From: an uncultured Clostridia bacterium
GTDB lineage: Bacteria > Bacillota > Clostridia > Oscillospirales > Acutalibacteraceae
Direction of reading: 5' to 3'
Assembly (NCBI GenBank): GCA_944385055.1
Contig: CALWVT010000007.1
Location: 1 to 64,000, forward strand
DNA length: 64,000 bases
Shown piece after piece: positions 27,175 through 34,280 of this stretch. The position numbers and the translations under genes are program-made. Each line of letters starts with the position of its first letter. Position 1 is the first letter of the stretch. The notes beneath the pieces are model-generated. The model was not told the DNA's origin, ran no database searches, and worked only from the letters and a program-made list of their open reading frames with translations.

Positions 27175-27203
27175 TTGACAAACACTTCCTGTGCGCGTAT
27201 ACT
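27175..27203 (+). promoter_or_regulatory. Strong promoter of the small secreted protein gene
   Basis: TTGACA (27175-27180), 17 bases, TATACT (27198-27203), preceded by an A/T-rich stretch (27130-27170) that could be an UP element. The transcript would carry about a 115-base leader containing AGGAGG at 27281-27286. Confidence 0.85.
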
Positions 27204-27326
27204 GAAGTTGTCAAAATGGAAAGGGAAATAAGGAATCTTTCCGGTTGCCTTTCAAATGTAGTTGAAACGGTTCCATGGAGAGGAGGTCGAGTCCAATGCA
27301 GCAGGCAATGGTTCCAGAAGAAACGC

Positions 27327-27743
27327 ATGAATCGCTTTACAAAGAGTCTCTGCGCGTTGGGCGCAGCGGCCATGCTGTTTTCAACCGCAGTTTTTCCAGC
27401 AGCAGCCGTGACTGGGAGCTTTAGATTTAACATGCCCAAATCGGCGGGAATAGTCATGAACACATATGGTTATGTGCAAAAGGACTACGACGGTGATACA
27501 AACTTTTATGTACATCCAACTGGCGGAACGTGGGCACCGCTGAATCATCTCACATATGTATATGCCATTAATGATAGAGGCCAAAATTGCAGTACATCGA
27601 AACAACTTGTAGGTAATCGAAATCACGTGTTTGCCTATAATTCAGCAAGTATTCCAGTAGGCGGACAATATATGAACATTAAACTGCAAGAAGCGCATAT
27701 GTTAAGCGAAGGATATACCATGACAGGTGTTTGGACCCCGTGA
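27327..27743 (+). CDS. Small secreted protein of unknown function
   Basis: 138 residues. A clear signal peptide (MNRFTKSLCALGAAAMLFST, cleavage after AAA about residue 27) precedes a polar, aromatic-rich, probably all-beta domain of about 110 residues ending MTGVWTP. The pattern faintly recalls DUF2712-type secreted proteins (Y-x-F start, short N-G turns, closing G-x-W), but I hold that loosely. The start at 27327 has only a weak AGAAG site; a strong AGGAGG lies further upstream and is in register with a different short frame. The gene is AT-richer than the chromosome around it and forms its own transcription unit, next to an ABC-2 exporter operon. Confidence 0.75.
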   Translation: MNRFTKSLCALGAAAMLFSTAVFPAAAVTGSFRFNMPKSAGIVMNTYGYVQKDYDGDTNFYVHPTGGTWAPLNHLTYVYAINDRGQNCSTSKQLVGNRNHVFAYNSASIPVGGQYMNIKLQEAHMLSEGYTMTGVWTP

Positions 27744-27781
27744 TTGACATTCGATGTAGAAATGATTGTCGATTGTTAGGG

Positions 27782-27817
27782 AGGCGGTCAGAAATGCCTG
27801 ACCGCCTTCTAATTTTT
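27782..27817 (+). terminator. Terminator of the small secreted protein gene
   Basis: AGGCGGTCAG (27782-27791) pairs with CTGACCGCCT (27798-27807), followed by TCTAATTTTTT. Confidence 0.85.
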
Positions 27818-27844
27818 TATAGATATAAAAAAGGAGGTCTATTC

Positions 27845-29008
27845 GTGAATTGGAATCCAAGAAATGGACGAAAAATGGGCAGCGCCGTATTGGCGGGCGC
27901 CCTTCTCCTTTTTGGGCTCGCTTCCTGCAAGCCGACGGAAGATGTCGTTTCCGCCGCTTCGACAGTGTCGGCCTCGCCGTCTTCCCAAGCAGCGGGCACG
28001 ATTCCTGCCTCGATCCAGCAGAGTTTTCCGAACGGCTTGACGATCGACGCCGCCGTCACGGTTCCAGACGGCTGGGACCTGCAGGCCGTCGCGACGCAGC
28101 AGATGAACCCGGTTGTGTTTGATTCGGACAAGGTTGCCGGGCAGCTGCTCGCGGGAAAGGACATCGCGAATCACCAAACGCTCACCCCCGGCCCAACGCG
28201 CGGCGGCAACGAGACGCCGCAGGACATTTATACGACTGCAGATGACACCCATTTAAATTTGGACCCGGCGCTGGGATCCGTGAGATTGACTACGCCGCAG
28301 GCAGAAGCCATCTCTTACGCATATTTTCCAGAGGAGACGAGTGAGTACTACAATCGCGACGCCTACACAGCCGAAAGTCTCCCGTTTATGGCGCCCGAAG
28401 ATGCACACGCGCAGGTCTGCGCGCAGCTTGTTGAGATGGGGCTGCCCGATTTGTCCGACGGCCCCTACGAAGTGGTGGCGCTGGACCATGAGACGCTGCA
28501 GCAGCAGGAGCAGGACCCGAAGCAGATCGACATCAAGCCCGAAACGGCCCCCGAAAAGAAGGGCACGTGGACGCAGGACGACGACTGCTACGTTTTCACG
28601 CTGCATCCGGCCCTTGCCGGCGAGCCGGCCGACACCCAGGTCGATTTGTCACTGGTGGCCCGCCCTACCGTCACCGTATACTACGGCCCTGCGGGGTTTT
28701 TGTCCATCGAGGGCGGCTTTTATGAGCCGGCCGGCGAGCCGGCCGCACAGGCTGTCGTTCCCGTGGAACAGGCAGTGCAGACATTTACGGATTTCTATAG
28801 CACGAAGAAGTATTCTTCGGAAGAGGCGGCAGAACACGTCACGGACATTGCGCTCGTCTACTATTTCCACAGCGCGGGCGACCTGACGGACACCTGCGAG
28901 ATCTGGCCAGTCTGGAATTTCCGCGTAGAGACGGGCCTCGAATCCACGCCGCAGTTTGTCATGGTGGACGCCGTGACGGGCCTGCTCGTGGATACGCGGG
29001 TATCGTAA
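27845..29008 (+). CDS. Lipoprotein of unknown function, first gene of an ABC-2 exporter operon
   Basis: 387 residues from a GTG start at 27845 placed by AAGGAGG 8 bases upstream. The N-terminal region ends in lipobox LASC (Cys about 23). The mature protein is acidic, without motifs that I recognise; it has a Ser/Ala linker, then about 340 residues with a C-terminal stretch VMVDAVTGLLVDTRVS, which resembles the closing strand of PepSY/YycI-like lipoproteins. It is followed after 12 bases by two membrane proteins and an ATPase, so it may act outside the cell as partner or sensor of that exporter. Confidence 0.85.
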   Translation: MNWNPRNGRKMGSAVLAGALLLFGLASCKPTEDVVSAASTVSASPSSQAAGTIPASIQQSFPNGLTIDAAVTVPDGWDLQAVATQQMNPVVFDSDKVAGQLLAGKDIANHQTLTPGPTRGGNETPQDIYTTADDTHLNLDPALGSVRLTTPQAEAISYAYFPEETSEYYNRDAYTAESLPFMAPEDAHAQVCAQLVEMGLPDLSDGPYEVVALDHETLQQQEQDPKQIDIKPETAPEKKGTWTQDDDCYVFTLHPALAGEPADTQVDLSLVARPTVTVYYGPAGFLSIEGGFYEPAGEPAAQAVVPVEQAVQTFTDFYSTKKYSSEEAAEHVTDIALVYYFHSAGDLTDTCEIWPVWNFRVETGLESTPQFVMVDAVTGLLVDTRVS

Positions 29009-29020
29009 GGAGGGAGTGCG

Positions 29021-29830
29021 GTGCGGCATCTATTTGCGATGGACGCCCGGCGCGCTTTCGGTCAGGGGCGGCTCTGGTTCCTGGCTGCCGGAATCGTGCT
29101 GCTGCTGTTTGTCAATTCCCGCGGGTTTGGACATAATTTCTTTCCATCTGCAGTATACGTTTTACAACACGCCGCTATCAATTTTATCCAGCAGGGCATC
29201 TTGATTTTGGCGGCGTTCGGTTACGCGGGCGCTTTCTGCGAGGACTGGAAAAATCGGAATATCCGAAACATTTTGGCGCGCAGCAGTCCGAAGCGCTACG
29301 CGGTCTCGAAGATATGCGTGTGCGCGCTGGCCGGATTTGTGACCTATTTTGTCGCGTACATCGTATTTGCGCTGCTCGCGGGCCTGCTTGCGGGCGGCGT
29401 GTGGATCGGTAATCCGAATTATGTGATGGGAGATAGGGGGGAATCGATTCCCATCTGGGATGGATGTGCGAGCGACGCGCTGCTTCTGGCCGGAAATTTT
29501 CCGCTTTGGCTTGTCTGCCGGGGCGTGCGCCACGCGCTGGAGGGCAGTTTTTTTGCCGTTATTTCTCTGGCCATCTCTACGCTGATCCCGAACGAGCTGA
29601 TTGTGCTGACGATTCCAGCCATTACACATTTCCTTTTGAACTTTTTTCCTATAAAGCTTTCCTTTCTGCCCATCTTTCGAATTGACGCAATCTATGAAAA
29701 TTCCGCCTTCTACCTCTTTGACAGCGTTTGGCTGCATCTGCTTTTGGAGCTTGCGCTGACGGCGGCGGTCTGCCTTCTGATGGGCGTCCTATTCTATTTT
29801 GGCGTGCAAAGGAGGTTGGAACGTGGATAA
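29021..29830 (+). CDS. ABC-2 type membrane protein (exporter permease subunit 1)
   Basis: 269 residues with about six hydrophobic helices: GRLWFLAAGIVLLLFV near residue 17, then helices near 55, 100, 165, 190 and 245. GTG start at 29021 with AAGGAGGGA upstream. The layout (short N-terminal arm, helix, cytosolic loop with NIRNILARSSPKRYAVSKIC, then helices) is that of ABC-2 permeases such as NatB or bacitracin-type exporters. It overlaps the next membrane gene by 8 bases. Confidence 0.85.
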   Translation: MRHLFAMDARRAFGQGRLWFLAAGIVLLLFVNSRGFGHNFFPSAVYVLQHAAINFIQQGILILAAFGYAGAFCEDWKNRNIRNILARSSPKRYAVSKICVCALAGFVTYFVAYIVFALLAGLLAGGVWIGNPNYVMGDRGESIPIWDGCASDALLLAGNFPLWLVCRGVRHALEGSFFAVISLAISTLIPNELIVLTIPAITHFLLNFFPIKLSFLPIFRIDAIYENSAFYLFDSVWLHLLLELALTAAVCLLMGVLFYFGVQRRLERG

Positions 29831-30707
29831 CGCAAAGAATGTGCTGCGCGTGTGCGGCAACAACTTTTTGAAGTGGCGCGCGAACGCCCGCGTGCTCGTC
29901 ACGTTTCTCCTCGCGGCCATATTCCTGTATTCGGCCACAGATGGGCTGCGCGCAATCGCGGTGGAGTCCGACATGGCCGTCACGCCGTGGGTCTTTCCGT
30001 TTTTGAGTGCAAACGACGCGATGCATCAGCTCCTCTTCCTTTTGGCGGTGTTTTTGTTCTGTGACGCGCCGTTTTTCGATGAGCAGTACCCATACATCTG
30101 TGCGCGCTGCGGGCGCAGGGTGTGGGCGCGCGGGCAGGTGCTGTACGTCTTTTCCGGCGCAGCGGTCTATACGGCGGCGCTGTATGGGTTTAGCCTCCTC
30201 GTCTTCGGGCCGTATCTGAGCTTTTCGACGCAGTGGGGCAAGCTGCTGCGCACGCTTGCAAACGCGGCCGAAGCGCTGGGGGACACCGGTACCGGCCTTG
30301 CGACGGGCAGCGTGGCCGGGCGGATTTTAAGCTACTACACGCCTTTGCAGGCGACCGGTCTGACACTGCTGTTGACGTGGCTCGGCTGTGCGTTTCTGGG
30401 GCTTTTGATGTTCCTTTTAAACCTGCGCTTTCACCGCGCGGTCGGCTCCATTGTGGCCATCGCGTTTGTGGTGATGGACTATTTCCTTCAGGTTTTTACA
30501 ATCGGGCAGGGCTTTGTGATGCCGGTTTTGTTCTTTTTCTCCCCGCTTTCGTGGTCGAACCTTGCGCGTATCCAGGTGCGCCCCGGGGAATTTTCCCCGC
30601 CGGCCTGGTACGCCGTCGTCGTGCTTTTGGGACTGGTCGTTTTGCTTTCCGCCTTGTCCCTGCACGCCATGAAGCGCCGGGACGTCGAAATTCTTCCGGA
30701 GGTGTGA
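29823..30707 (+). CDS. ABC-2 type membrane protein (exporter permease subunit 2)
   Basis: 294 residues from a GTG at 29823 with GGAGG 7 bases upstream, overlapping the previous gene by 8 bases. Hydrophobic helices occur near residues 25, 75, 115, 175, 205 and 260. The segment YPYICARCGRRVWARGQVLY (about 88-107) matches the loop in subunit 1 where ABC-2 proteins carry the coupling region. It probably forms a heterodimer with the preceding gene product. Confidence 0.85.
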   Translation: MDNAKNVLRVCGNNFLKWRANARVLVTFLLAAIFLYSATDGLRAIAVESDMAVTPWVFPFLSANDAMHQLLFLLAVFLFCDAPFFDEQYPYICARCGRRVWARGQVLYVFSGAAVYTAALYGFSLLVFGPYLSFSTQWGKLLRTLANAAEALGDTGTGLATGSVAGRILSYYTPLQATGLTLLLTWLGCAFLGLLMFLLNLRFHRAVGSIVAIAFVVMDYFLQVFTIGQGFVMPVLFFFSPLSWSNLARIQVRPGEFSPPAWYAVVVLLGLVVLLSALSLHAMKRRDVEILPEV

Positions 30708-30708
30708 G

Positions 30709-31398
30709 ATGGCAGCAGCAATTGAAGTGAAAAACGTCGTCAAATCGTTTCAGGACACGACCGTGCTGCACGACGTGAGCGTCTGCTTTGCGCCGGGGCA
30801 AATCCACGGGCTTATCGGCCGCAACGGCTCCGGCAAAACCGTGCTCATGAAGTGCATCTGCGGCTTCATGCGCCCGACGTCCGGCGAAATCCTCGTCGAG
30901 GGCAAGCGCGTCGGCAAGGACGTCGATATCCCGCCGAATATGGGCGTCATCATCGAGGCGCCGGGCTTTCTGCCCGCGTACTCGGGCTTTAAAAACCTCT
31001 CTTTACTCGCCGGCATCCGCCATAAAATCGGCAAGGCGGAGATTTTAGACACCTTGCGCCGCGTCGGCCTCGACCCCGAGAGCAAGAAGCACGTCGGGAA
31101 GTACAGCCTCGGCATGCGCCAGCGCCTGGGCATCGCGCAGGCAATCATGGAAAACCCGGACATCCTCCTGCTCGACGAGCCGATGAACGGCCTCGACAAC
31201 CGCGGCGTCGAGGACATCCGCAAGCTCCTGCTCGACCTCAAGGCCGAGGGCAAGACGATTGTGATCGCGAGCCACAGCATGGAGGACATCCATTTTTTGT
31301 GCGACACGGTCCACGAGATGGACGCGGGCGTCCTGACGCCGTGCCGGCAAGCGTGGGACGGAGCGCTTGCGGAACACGCGGGGGATTCCAAGAAGTAA
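30709..31398 (+). CDS. ABC transporter ATPase (CcmA/NatA type)
   Basis: 229 residues. Walker A GRNGSGKT (about 37-44), Q-loop MGVIIEAPGFLPAYSG, signature YSLGMRQRLGIAQAIM with LSGG replaced by SLGM, Walker B DILLLDEPMNGLD, and H-loop ASHSMEDI. The SLGM signature is usual for ABC-2 drug or lantibiotic exporters. It starts 1 base after the stop of subunit 2 with GGAGG in that stop region. It powers the exporter formed by the two upstream membrane proteins. Confidence 0.95.
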   Translation: MAAAIEVKNVVKSFQDTTVLHDVSVCFAPGQIHGLIGRNGSGKTVLMKCICGFMRPTSGEILVEGKRVGKDVDIPPNMGVIIEAPGFLPAYSGFKNLSLLAGIRHKIGKAEILDTLRRVGLDPESKKHVGKYSLGMRQRLGIAQAIMENPDILLLDEPMNGLDNRGVEDIRKLLLDLKAEGKTIVIASHSMEDIHFLCDTVHEMDAGVLTPCRQAWDGALAEHAGDSKK

Positions 31399-31424
31399 GT
31401 TTATAAAAATAAGTTTATAAAAAG

Positions 31425-31470
31425 GAGAGCAGGTACGTTTTCAATGCACCTGCTCTCTTTTTGTCTCTTT
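31425..31470 (+). terminator. Terminator of the ABC-2 exporter operon
   Basis: GAGAGCAGGT (31425-31434) pairs with ACCTGCTCTC (31448-31457), followed by TTTTTGTCTCTTT. Confidence 0.9.
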
Positions 31471-31615
31471 AGAATTTACACGGGGGAATTCGGTGTCCAG
31501 CGTGCAGGCCATGCCGTCCTGCAGGGGGGCGCTTTTGAAATGAATCCGGCAGCAAGTCCCGCTCTGCAAGATTTTTTTGAAATGCGGTTTCCATTTTCTG
31601 AAAAAAGACCTTCTT

Positions 31616-31837
31616 ACGTCGATCACGAACTTCTACCTCGGCACCAGCGGCGTCTTTACTGCCTCCATGACGAAGCAGGGGCCGCGCCATTGCTTGACGC
31701 GCTTTGGGGCAAATAAGGCGTACGGCGATACGTATCTGTGCCGCTTGACGGCAACGGGTTCAGTCGGTCAGGGCGCCGGCGTTTATGTCAGCTACGCGGG
31801 GAAGAACCGCAAACTGTTTACGGCAACCGTCTCCTGA
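31616..31837 (+). pseudogene. 3' remnant of a secreted-protein gene carrying the recurrent domain
   Basis: The frame ending at 31837 encodes TSITNFYLGTSGVFTASMTK, then GDTYLCRLTATGSVGQGAGV and YVSYAGKNRKLFTATVS. The last 35 residues align with the C-terminus of the GLUG-repeat protein (RYLCRLTVTGRGDTVGVY then NTYKLFTVDCR) and with residues about 90-115 of the secreted protein at 32211-33137. No signal peptide, good start codon or ribosome-binding site precedes it; upstream sequence back to 31470 is unrelated. I read it as a truncated copy. Confidence 0.6.
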
Positions 31838-31844
31838 GCAGAAC

Positions 31845-32084
31845 ATGAAACGCAGCAGCATAGATTGGGACTCACGGCTTCATTCAAAACCGTTCTGGGT
31901 TTCCATCAGTTCCGTAGTGGTGGCTGTCGTTTTTGATATTCTCAATCTATGTGGAGTGGTTCCCAAAGTTACGGAAAGTGATATTCTAAATGTGATTACA
32001 CTGCTTTTGATGATTCCAACTACGATTGGGATTCTTGCAGATCCCTCGGCACTGAAAAACTCGGATGATTCAAATAAAAAATAA
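31845..32084 (+). CDS. Phage holin, phi-LC3-like, orphan
   Basis: 79 residues: a short cytosolic start (IDWDSRLHSKPFW), one hydrophobic helix about residues 18-38, a second about 47-65, and the tail IGILADPSALKNSDDSNKK. The closing [IV][LV]ADP....DS motif and the INW-x-R-x(4)-FW opening are those of phi-LC3 holins, which release endolysin through the membrane. No endolysin or other phage gene is adjacent, so this is a leftover or a domesticated holin. The ribosome-binding site is weak. It is closed by a strong terminator. Confidence 0.75.
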   Translation: MKRSSIDWDSRLHSKPFWVSISSVVVAVVFDILNLCGVVPKVTESDILNVITLLLMIPTTIGILADPSALKNSDDSNKK

Positions 32085-32090
32085 ATAAAG

Positions 32091-32130
32091 GAACTACCCA
32101 CCGCGTCAAATACGGTGGGTAGTTCTTTTA
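32091..32130 (+). terminator. Terminator after the holin gene
   Basis: GAACTACCCACCG (32091-32103) pairs perfectly with CGGTGGGTAGTTC (32113-32125), followed by TTTTA. Confidence 0.85.
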
Positions 32131-32210
32131 TACGAAATAAACAGGCATTTTCATTTTATCATTTTGTGATTCTCTATTGTGTATTTACGTCTATCTTTTT
32201 ATGAAAAGAA

Positions 32211-33137
32211 TTACGGAAGCTGAAGATAAGCCAAGCACAATTCTAGATATTCTCCATCTTCTATCGTGATTTGACGGGTTCCAGTCCAAAATTCTTCCGA
32301 GGAAATCTGATTGTCAAGTCTATGATAGCCGTCGGACGAGCGATAAACCGTAGCGCTGGACATTCCAATTTCCTCCCCATAATACGTGGGATCACGAACA
32401 ACCGTGTACGTGCCGGGTGCAATGTCAAATCCGCATTTATACTGAACGGCAAAGTTGCTGCTTCCAATTCCCAGCTGTCCCTCTTCGTTTGGAAGCGCAC
32501 GGACGGCATTTTGAATCGCAATCACTTTCGCCATGCTGAGCCGCAGGGTTTGCCCGTCTTGTACCGTCAAATAGGCGCGGCCGTCTTTCCCGTGCGTCCA
32601 CCGGGATGTTTCGTCTTCTCCATTCGGACCGGTTACAACGGCCCACGCGATGTGATAGGTGTCGTACGGAAAGATGACATATTCGCCGGCCGGGATATCT
32701 TTGCCAATTTGATAGGATTTTGTGTAATTGATATTTAAATTATCATACGGTCCAACTTCTGTTGAAACATACGGAATCGCGGCGACCGCGTGCTTGACGG
32801 ACGGCTGGCCCGGCAGCGTCGTGTAGATGCCGGCGGCCTGGCCTTCCTCGCCCGTCGCGAGGACCTTGAAGTAGTACACGTCGTTGCCGTTTTCGGTGAC
32901 CTTGCGCACCTCGCGCGTCTGGAACGCCGCGCCGTTGCCCATCACGATGTTCGGGTTCGCGTGGGTTCCATGTACGGTCATTTTGAACGTGTACGTCTTG
33001 CCCTGCTCGACTAGAAAGTTCATCGTCGTGTCGCTCTCGACATACGGCGCCGGTGTGTCGGCCGCGGCCGCAGAAAGCGGCATTGCGCTCACGAAGACGG
33101 CTGCTGCTGCCAGAATCGCGGCAACTTTCTTTTTCAT
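32211..33137 (-). CDS. Secreted protein with recurrent domain plus two IPAGEY-type repeats
   Basis: 308 residues. Signal peptide (MKKKVAAILAAAAVFVSAMP, cleavage after AAA about residue 26). Residues about 30-125 are the domain shared with the GLUG protein and the remnant at 31616. The C-terminal half holds two repeats, GKDIPAGEYVIFPYDTYHIA...VQDGQTLRLSMAKV and GFDIAPGTYTVV...IEDGEYLELCLAYL, a pattern common at the ends of Firmicute surface proteins. The 5' third is GC-rich like the host, whereas from about 32760 downward the gene is markedly AT-richer, suggesting a fusion of pieces of different origin. Function unknown; probably released or wall-associated. Confidence 0.85.
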   Translation of the reverse strand: MKKKVAAILAAAAVFVSAMPLSAAAADTPAPYVESDTTMNFLVEQGKTYTFKMTVHGTHANPNIVMGNGAAFQTREVRKVTENGNDVYYFKVLATGEEGQAAGIYTTLPGQPSVKHAVAAIPYVSTEVGPYDNLNINYTKSYQIGKDIPAGEYVIFPYDTYHIAWAVVTGPNGEDETSRWTHGKDGRAYLTVQDGQTLRLSMAKVIAIQNAVRALPNEEGQLGIGSSNFAVQYKCGFDIAPGTYTVVRDPTYYGEEIGMSSATVYRSSDGYHRLDNQISSEEFWTGTRQITIEDGEYLELCLAYLQLP

Positions 33138-33224
33138 AAAATGACCCCCTTGAGACCAGAAATTTTAGGACTTGCCTTCGCGGCGGAGAAAAGGCGCCCT
33201 GCAAAGGCAGGCCCTTCTATATTT

Positions 33225-33252
33225 AGTATACCTTCTGAAAAGGGAAAGTCAA
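33225..33252 (-). promoter_or_regulatory. Promoter of the secreted protein gene
   Basis: On the minus strand TTGACT (33252-33247), 16 bases, TATACT (33230-33225). Confidence 0.75.
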
Positions 33253-33378
33253 TAGAATTCAGAAAGAAATCCGCAAAATTTAGGTGAAAATAAGAAATCC
33301 CGCCGCCGCTTTTTTACAAAACGCGCAGCAAATCCCTCGGAAACCTGCATAAAAATATGCCGGTTTGCGCCCGGCATC

Positions 33379-33407
33379 ATGACAATGGCCCGGGAATGGT
33401 GTATAAT
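33379..33407 (+). promoter_or_regulatory. Promoter of the NYN/LOTUS gene
   Basis: ATGACA (33379-33384), 17 bases, TATAAT (33402-33407); start codon 33 bases downstream. Confidence 0.75.
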
Positions 33408-33439
33408 AAAAAGAAACCGACACAGAAAGGAAGGTGCCT

Positions 33440-34207
33440 ATGGCAGAGGAAAAGCGGTTTGCCGTGTTGATTGACGCAGATAACGTTTCGGGAAAATACG
33501 TCAAATACATTCTCGACGAGGTCAGCAACGAAGGCGCGGCCACCTATAAGCGCATTTACGGCGATTGGACGAAGCCCTCGCTGGCCTCGTGGAAAAATGT
33601 CCTGCTCGACAATTCGATCACGCCGATCCAGCAGTACGGCTACACGACCGGCAAGAGCTCGACGGACTCCGCGATGATCATCGACGCGATGGACATCCTG
33701 TACGCCGGCCACGTGGAGGGCTTCTGCCTCGTTTCGAGCGACTCGGACTTCACGCGCCTGGCCGTCCGCCTGCGCGAGAGCGGCATGATGGTCATCGGCA
33801 TGGGGGAGAAGAAGACCCCCAGCGCGTTCGTCGCGGCATGCAACAAGTTCCGCTATCTCGAGGTGCTCGCCCAGCAGGCCAAGGAAAATGAGAAGGAGGA
33901 CGGCGAGGAGTCCGAAACCCAGCCGGAAATGGCGCCGCCGGCCGCGATTGTCCACACGATCCTCTCGATGGTGCGCGACAACGGCGACGAGGACGGCCGC
34001 CTGCCCATCAGCGAGGTGGGCAACATGCTCGCCCGCCGCTATCCCGACTTCGATGTGCGCAATTACGGCTTTAAGAAATTGAGCCTGTTTATCAAATCCT
34101 TAAACATGTTTGAAGTGGTCAGCGAGCCGTCGGAAAACGGCCGCAACCGCATTTTCTATGTAATGGAAAAGCCGCAGCCGCGCCGCCGCCCGCGCATTTA
34201 CGTATAA
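33440..34207 (+). CDS. NYN-domain putative ribonuclease with C-terminal LOTUS/OST-HTH domain
   Basis: 255 residues. The N-terminal NYN (PIN-like, DUF88/LabA) domain keeps the acidic metal-binding positions: FAVLIDADNVS, STDSAMIIDAMD and CLVSSDSDFTRLA. A charged linker (ENEKEDGEESETQPE) leads to a C-terminal LOTUS/OST-HTH domain, about residues 175-245 (IVHTILSMVRDNG, ISEVGNMLARRYPDFDVRNY, FKKLSLFIKS), an RNA-binding module. Together they suggest an RNA-cleaving or RNA-handling enzyme. The ATG at 33440 follows AAAGGAAGG. It is followed by the deacetylase-like gene after 73 bases. Confidence 0.92.
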   Translation: MAEEKRFAVLIDADNVSGKYVKYILDEVSNEGAATYKRIYGDWTKPSLASWKNVLLDNSITPIQQYGYTTGKSSTDSAMIIDAMDILYAGHVEGFCLVSSDSDFTRLAVRLRESGMMVIGMGEKKTPSAFVAACNKFRYLEVLAQQAKENEKEDGEESETQPEMAPPAAIVHTILSMVRDNGDEDGRLPISEVGNMLARRYPDFDVRNYGFKKLSLFIKSLNMFEVVSEPSENGRNRIFYVMEKPQPRRRPRIYV

Positions 34208-34280
34208 CCCGCACCTGAAAACGAAGGGAGGCCCCGCTTTGGACGGGGCGGGCTTCCCGAAAAGAGGAGGCAGAGTTTCT

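Noticed and set aside
27327..27743. Lactococcin-972-type bacteriocin
   Set aside because: Secretion signal and nearby ABC genes fit, but the mature sequence lacks the Trp/His-rich W-x(2)-G...H pattern that I associate with that family.
31444..31716. 90-codon frame MHLLSFCLF... after the ABC-2 operon
   Set aside because: It begins inside a terminator hairpin, has no ribosome-binding site, and overlaps the remnant frame that has recognisable homology.
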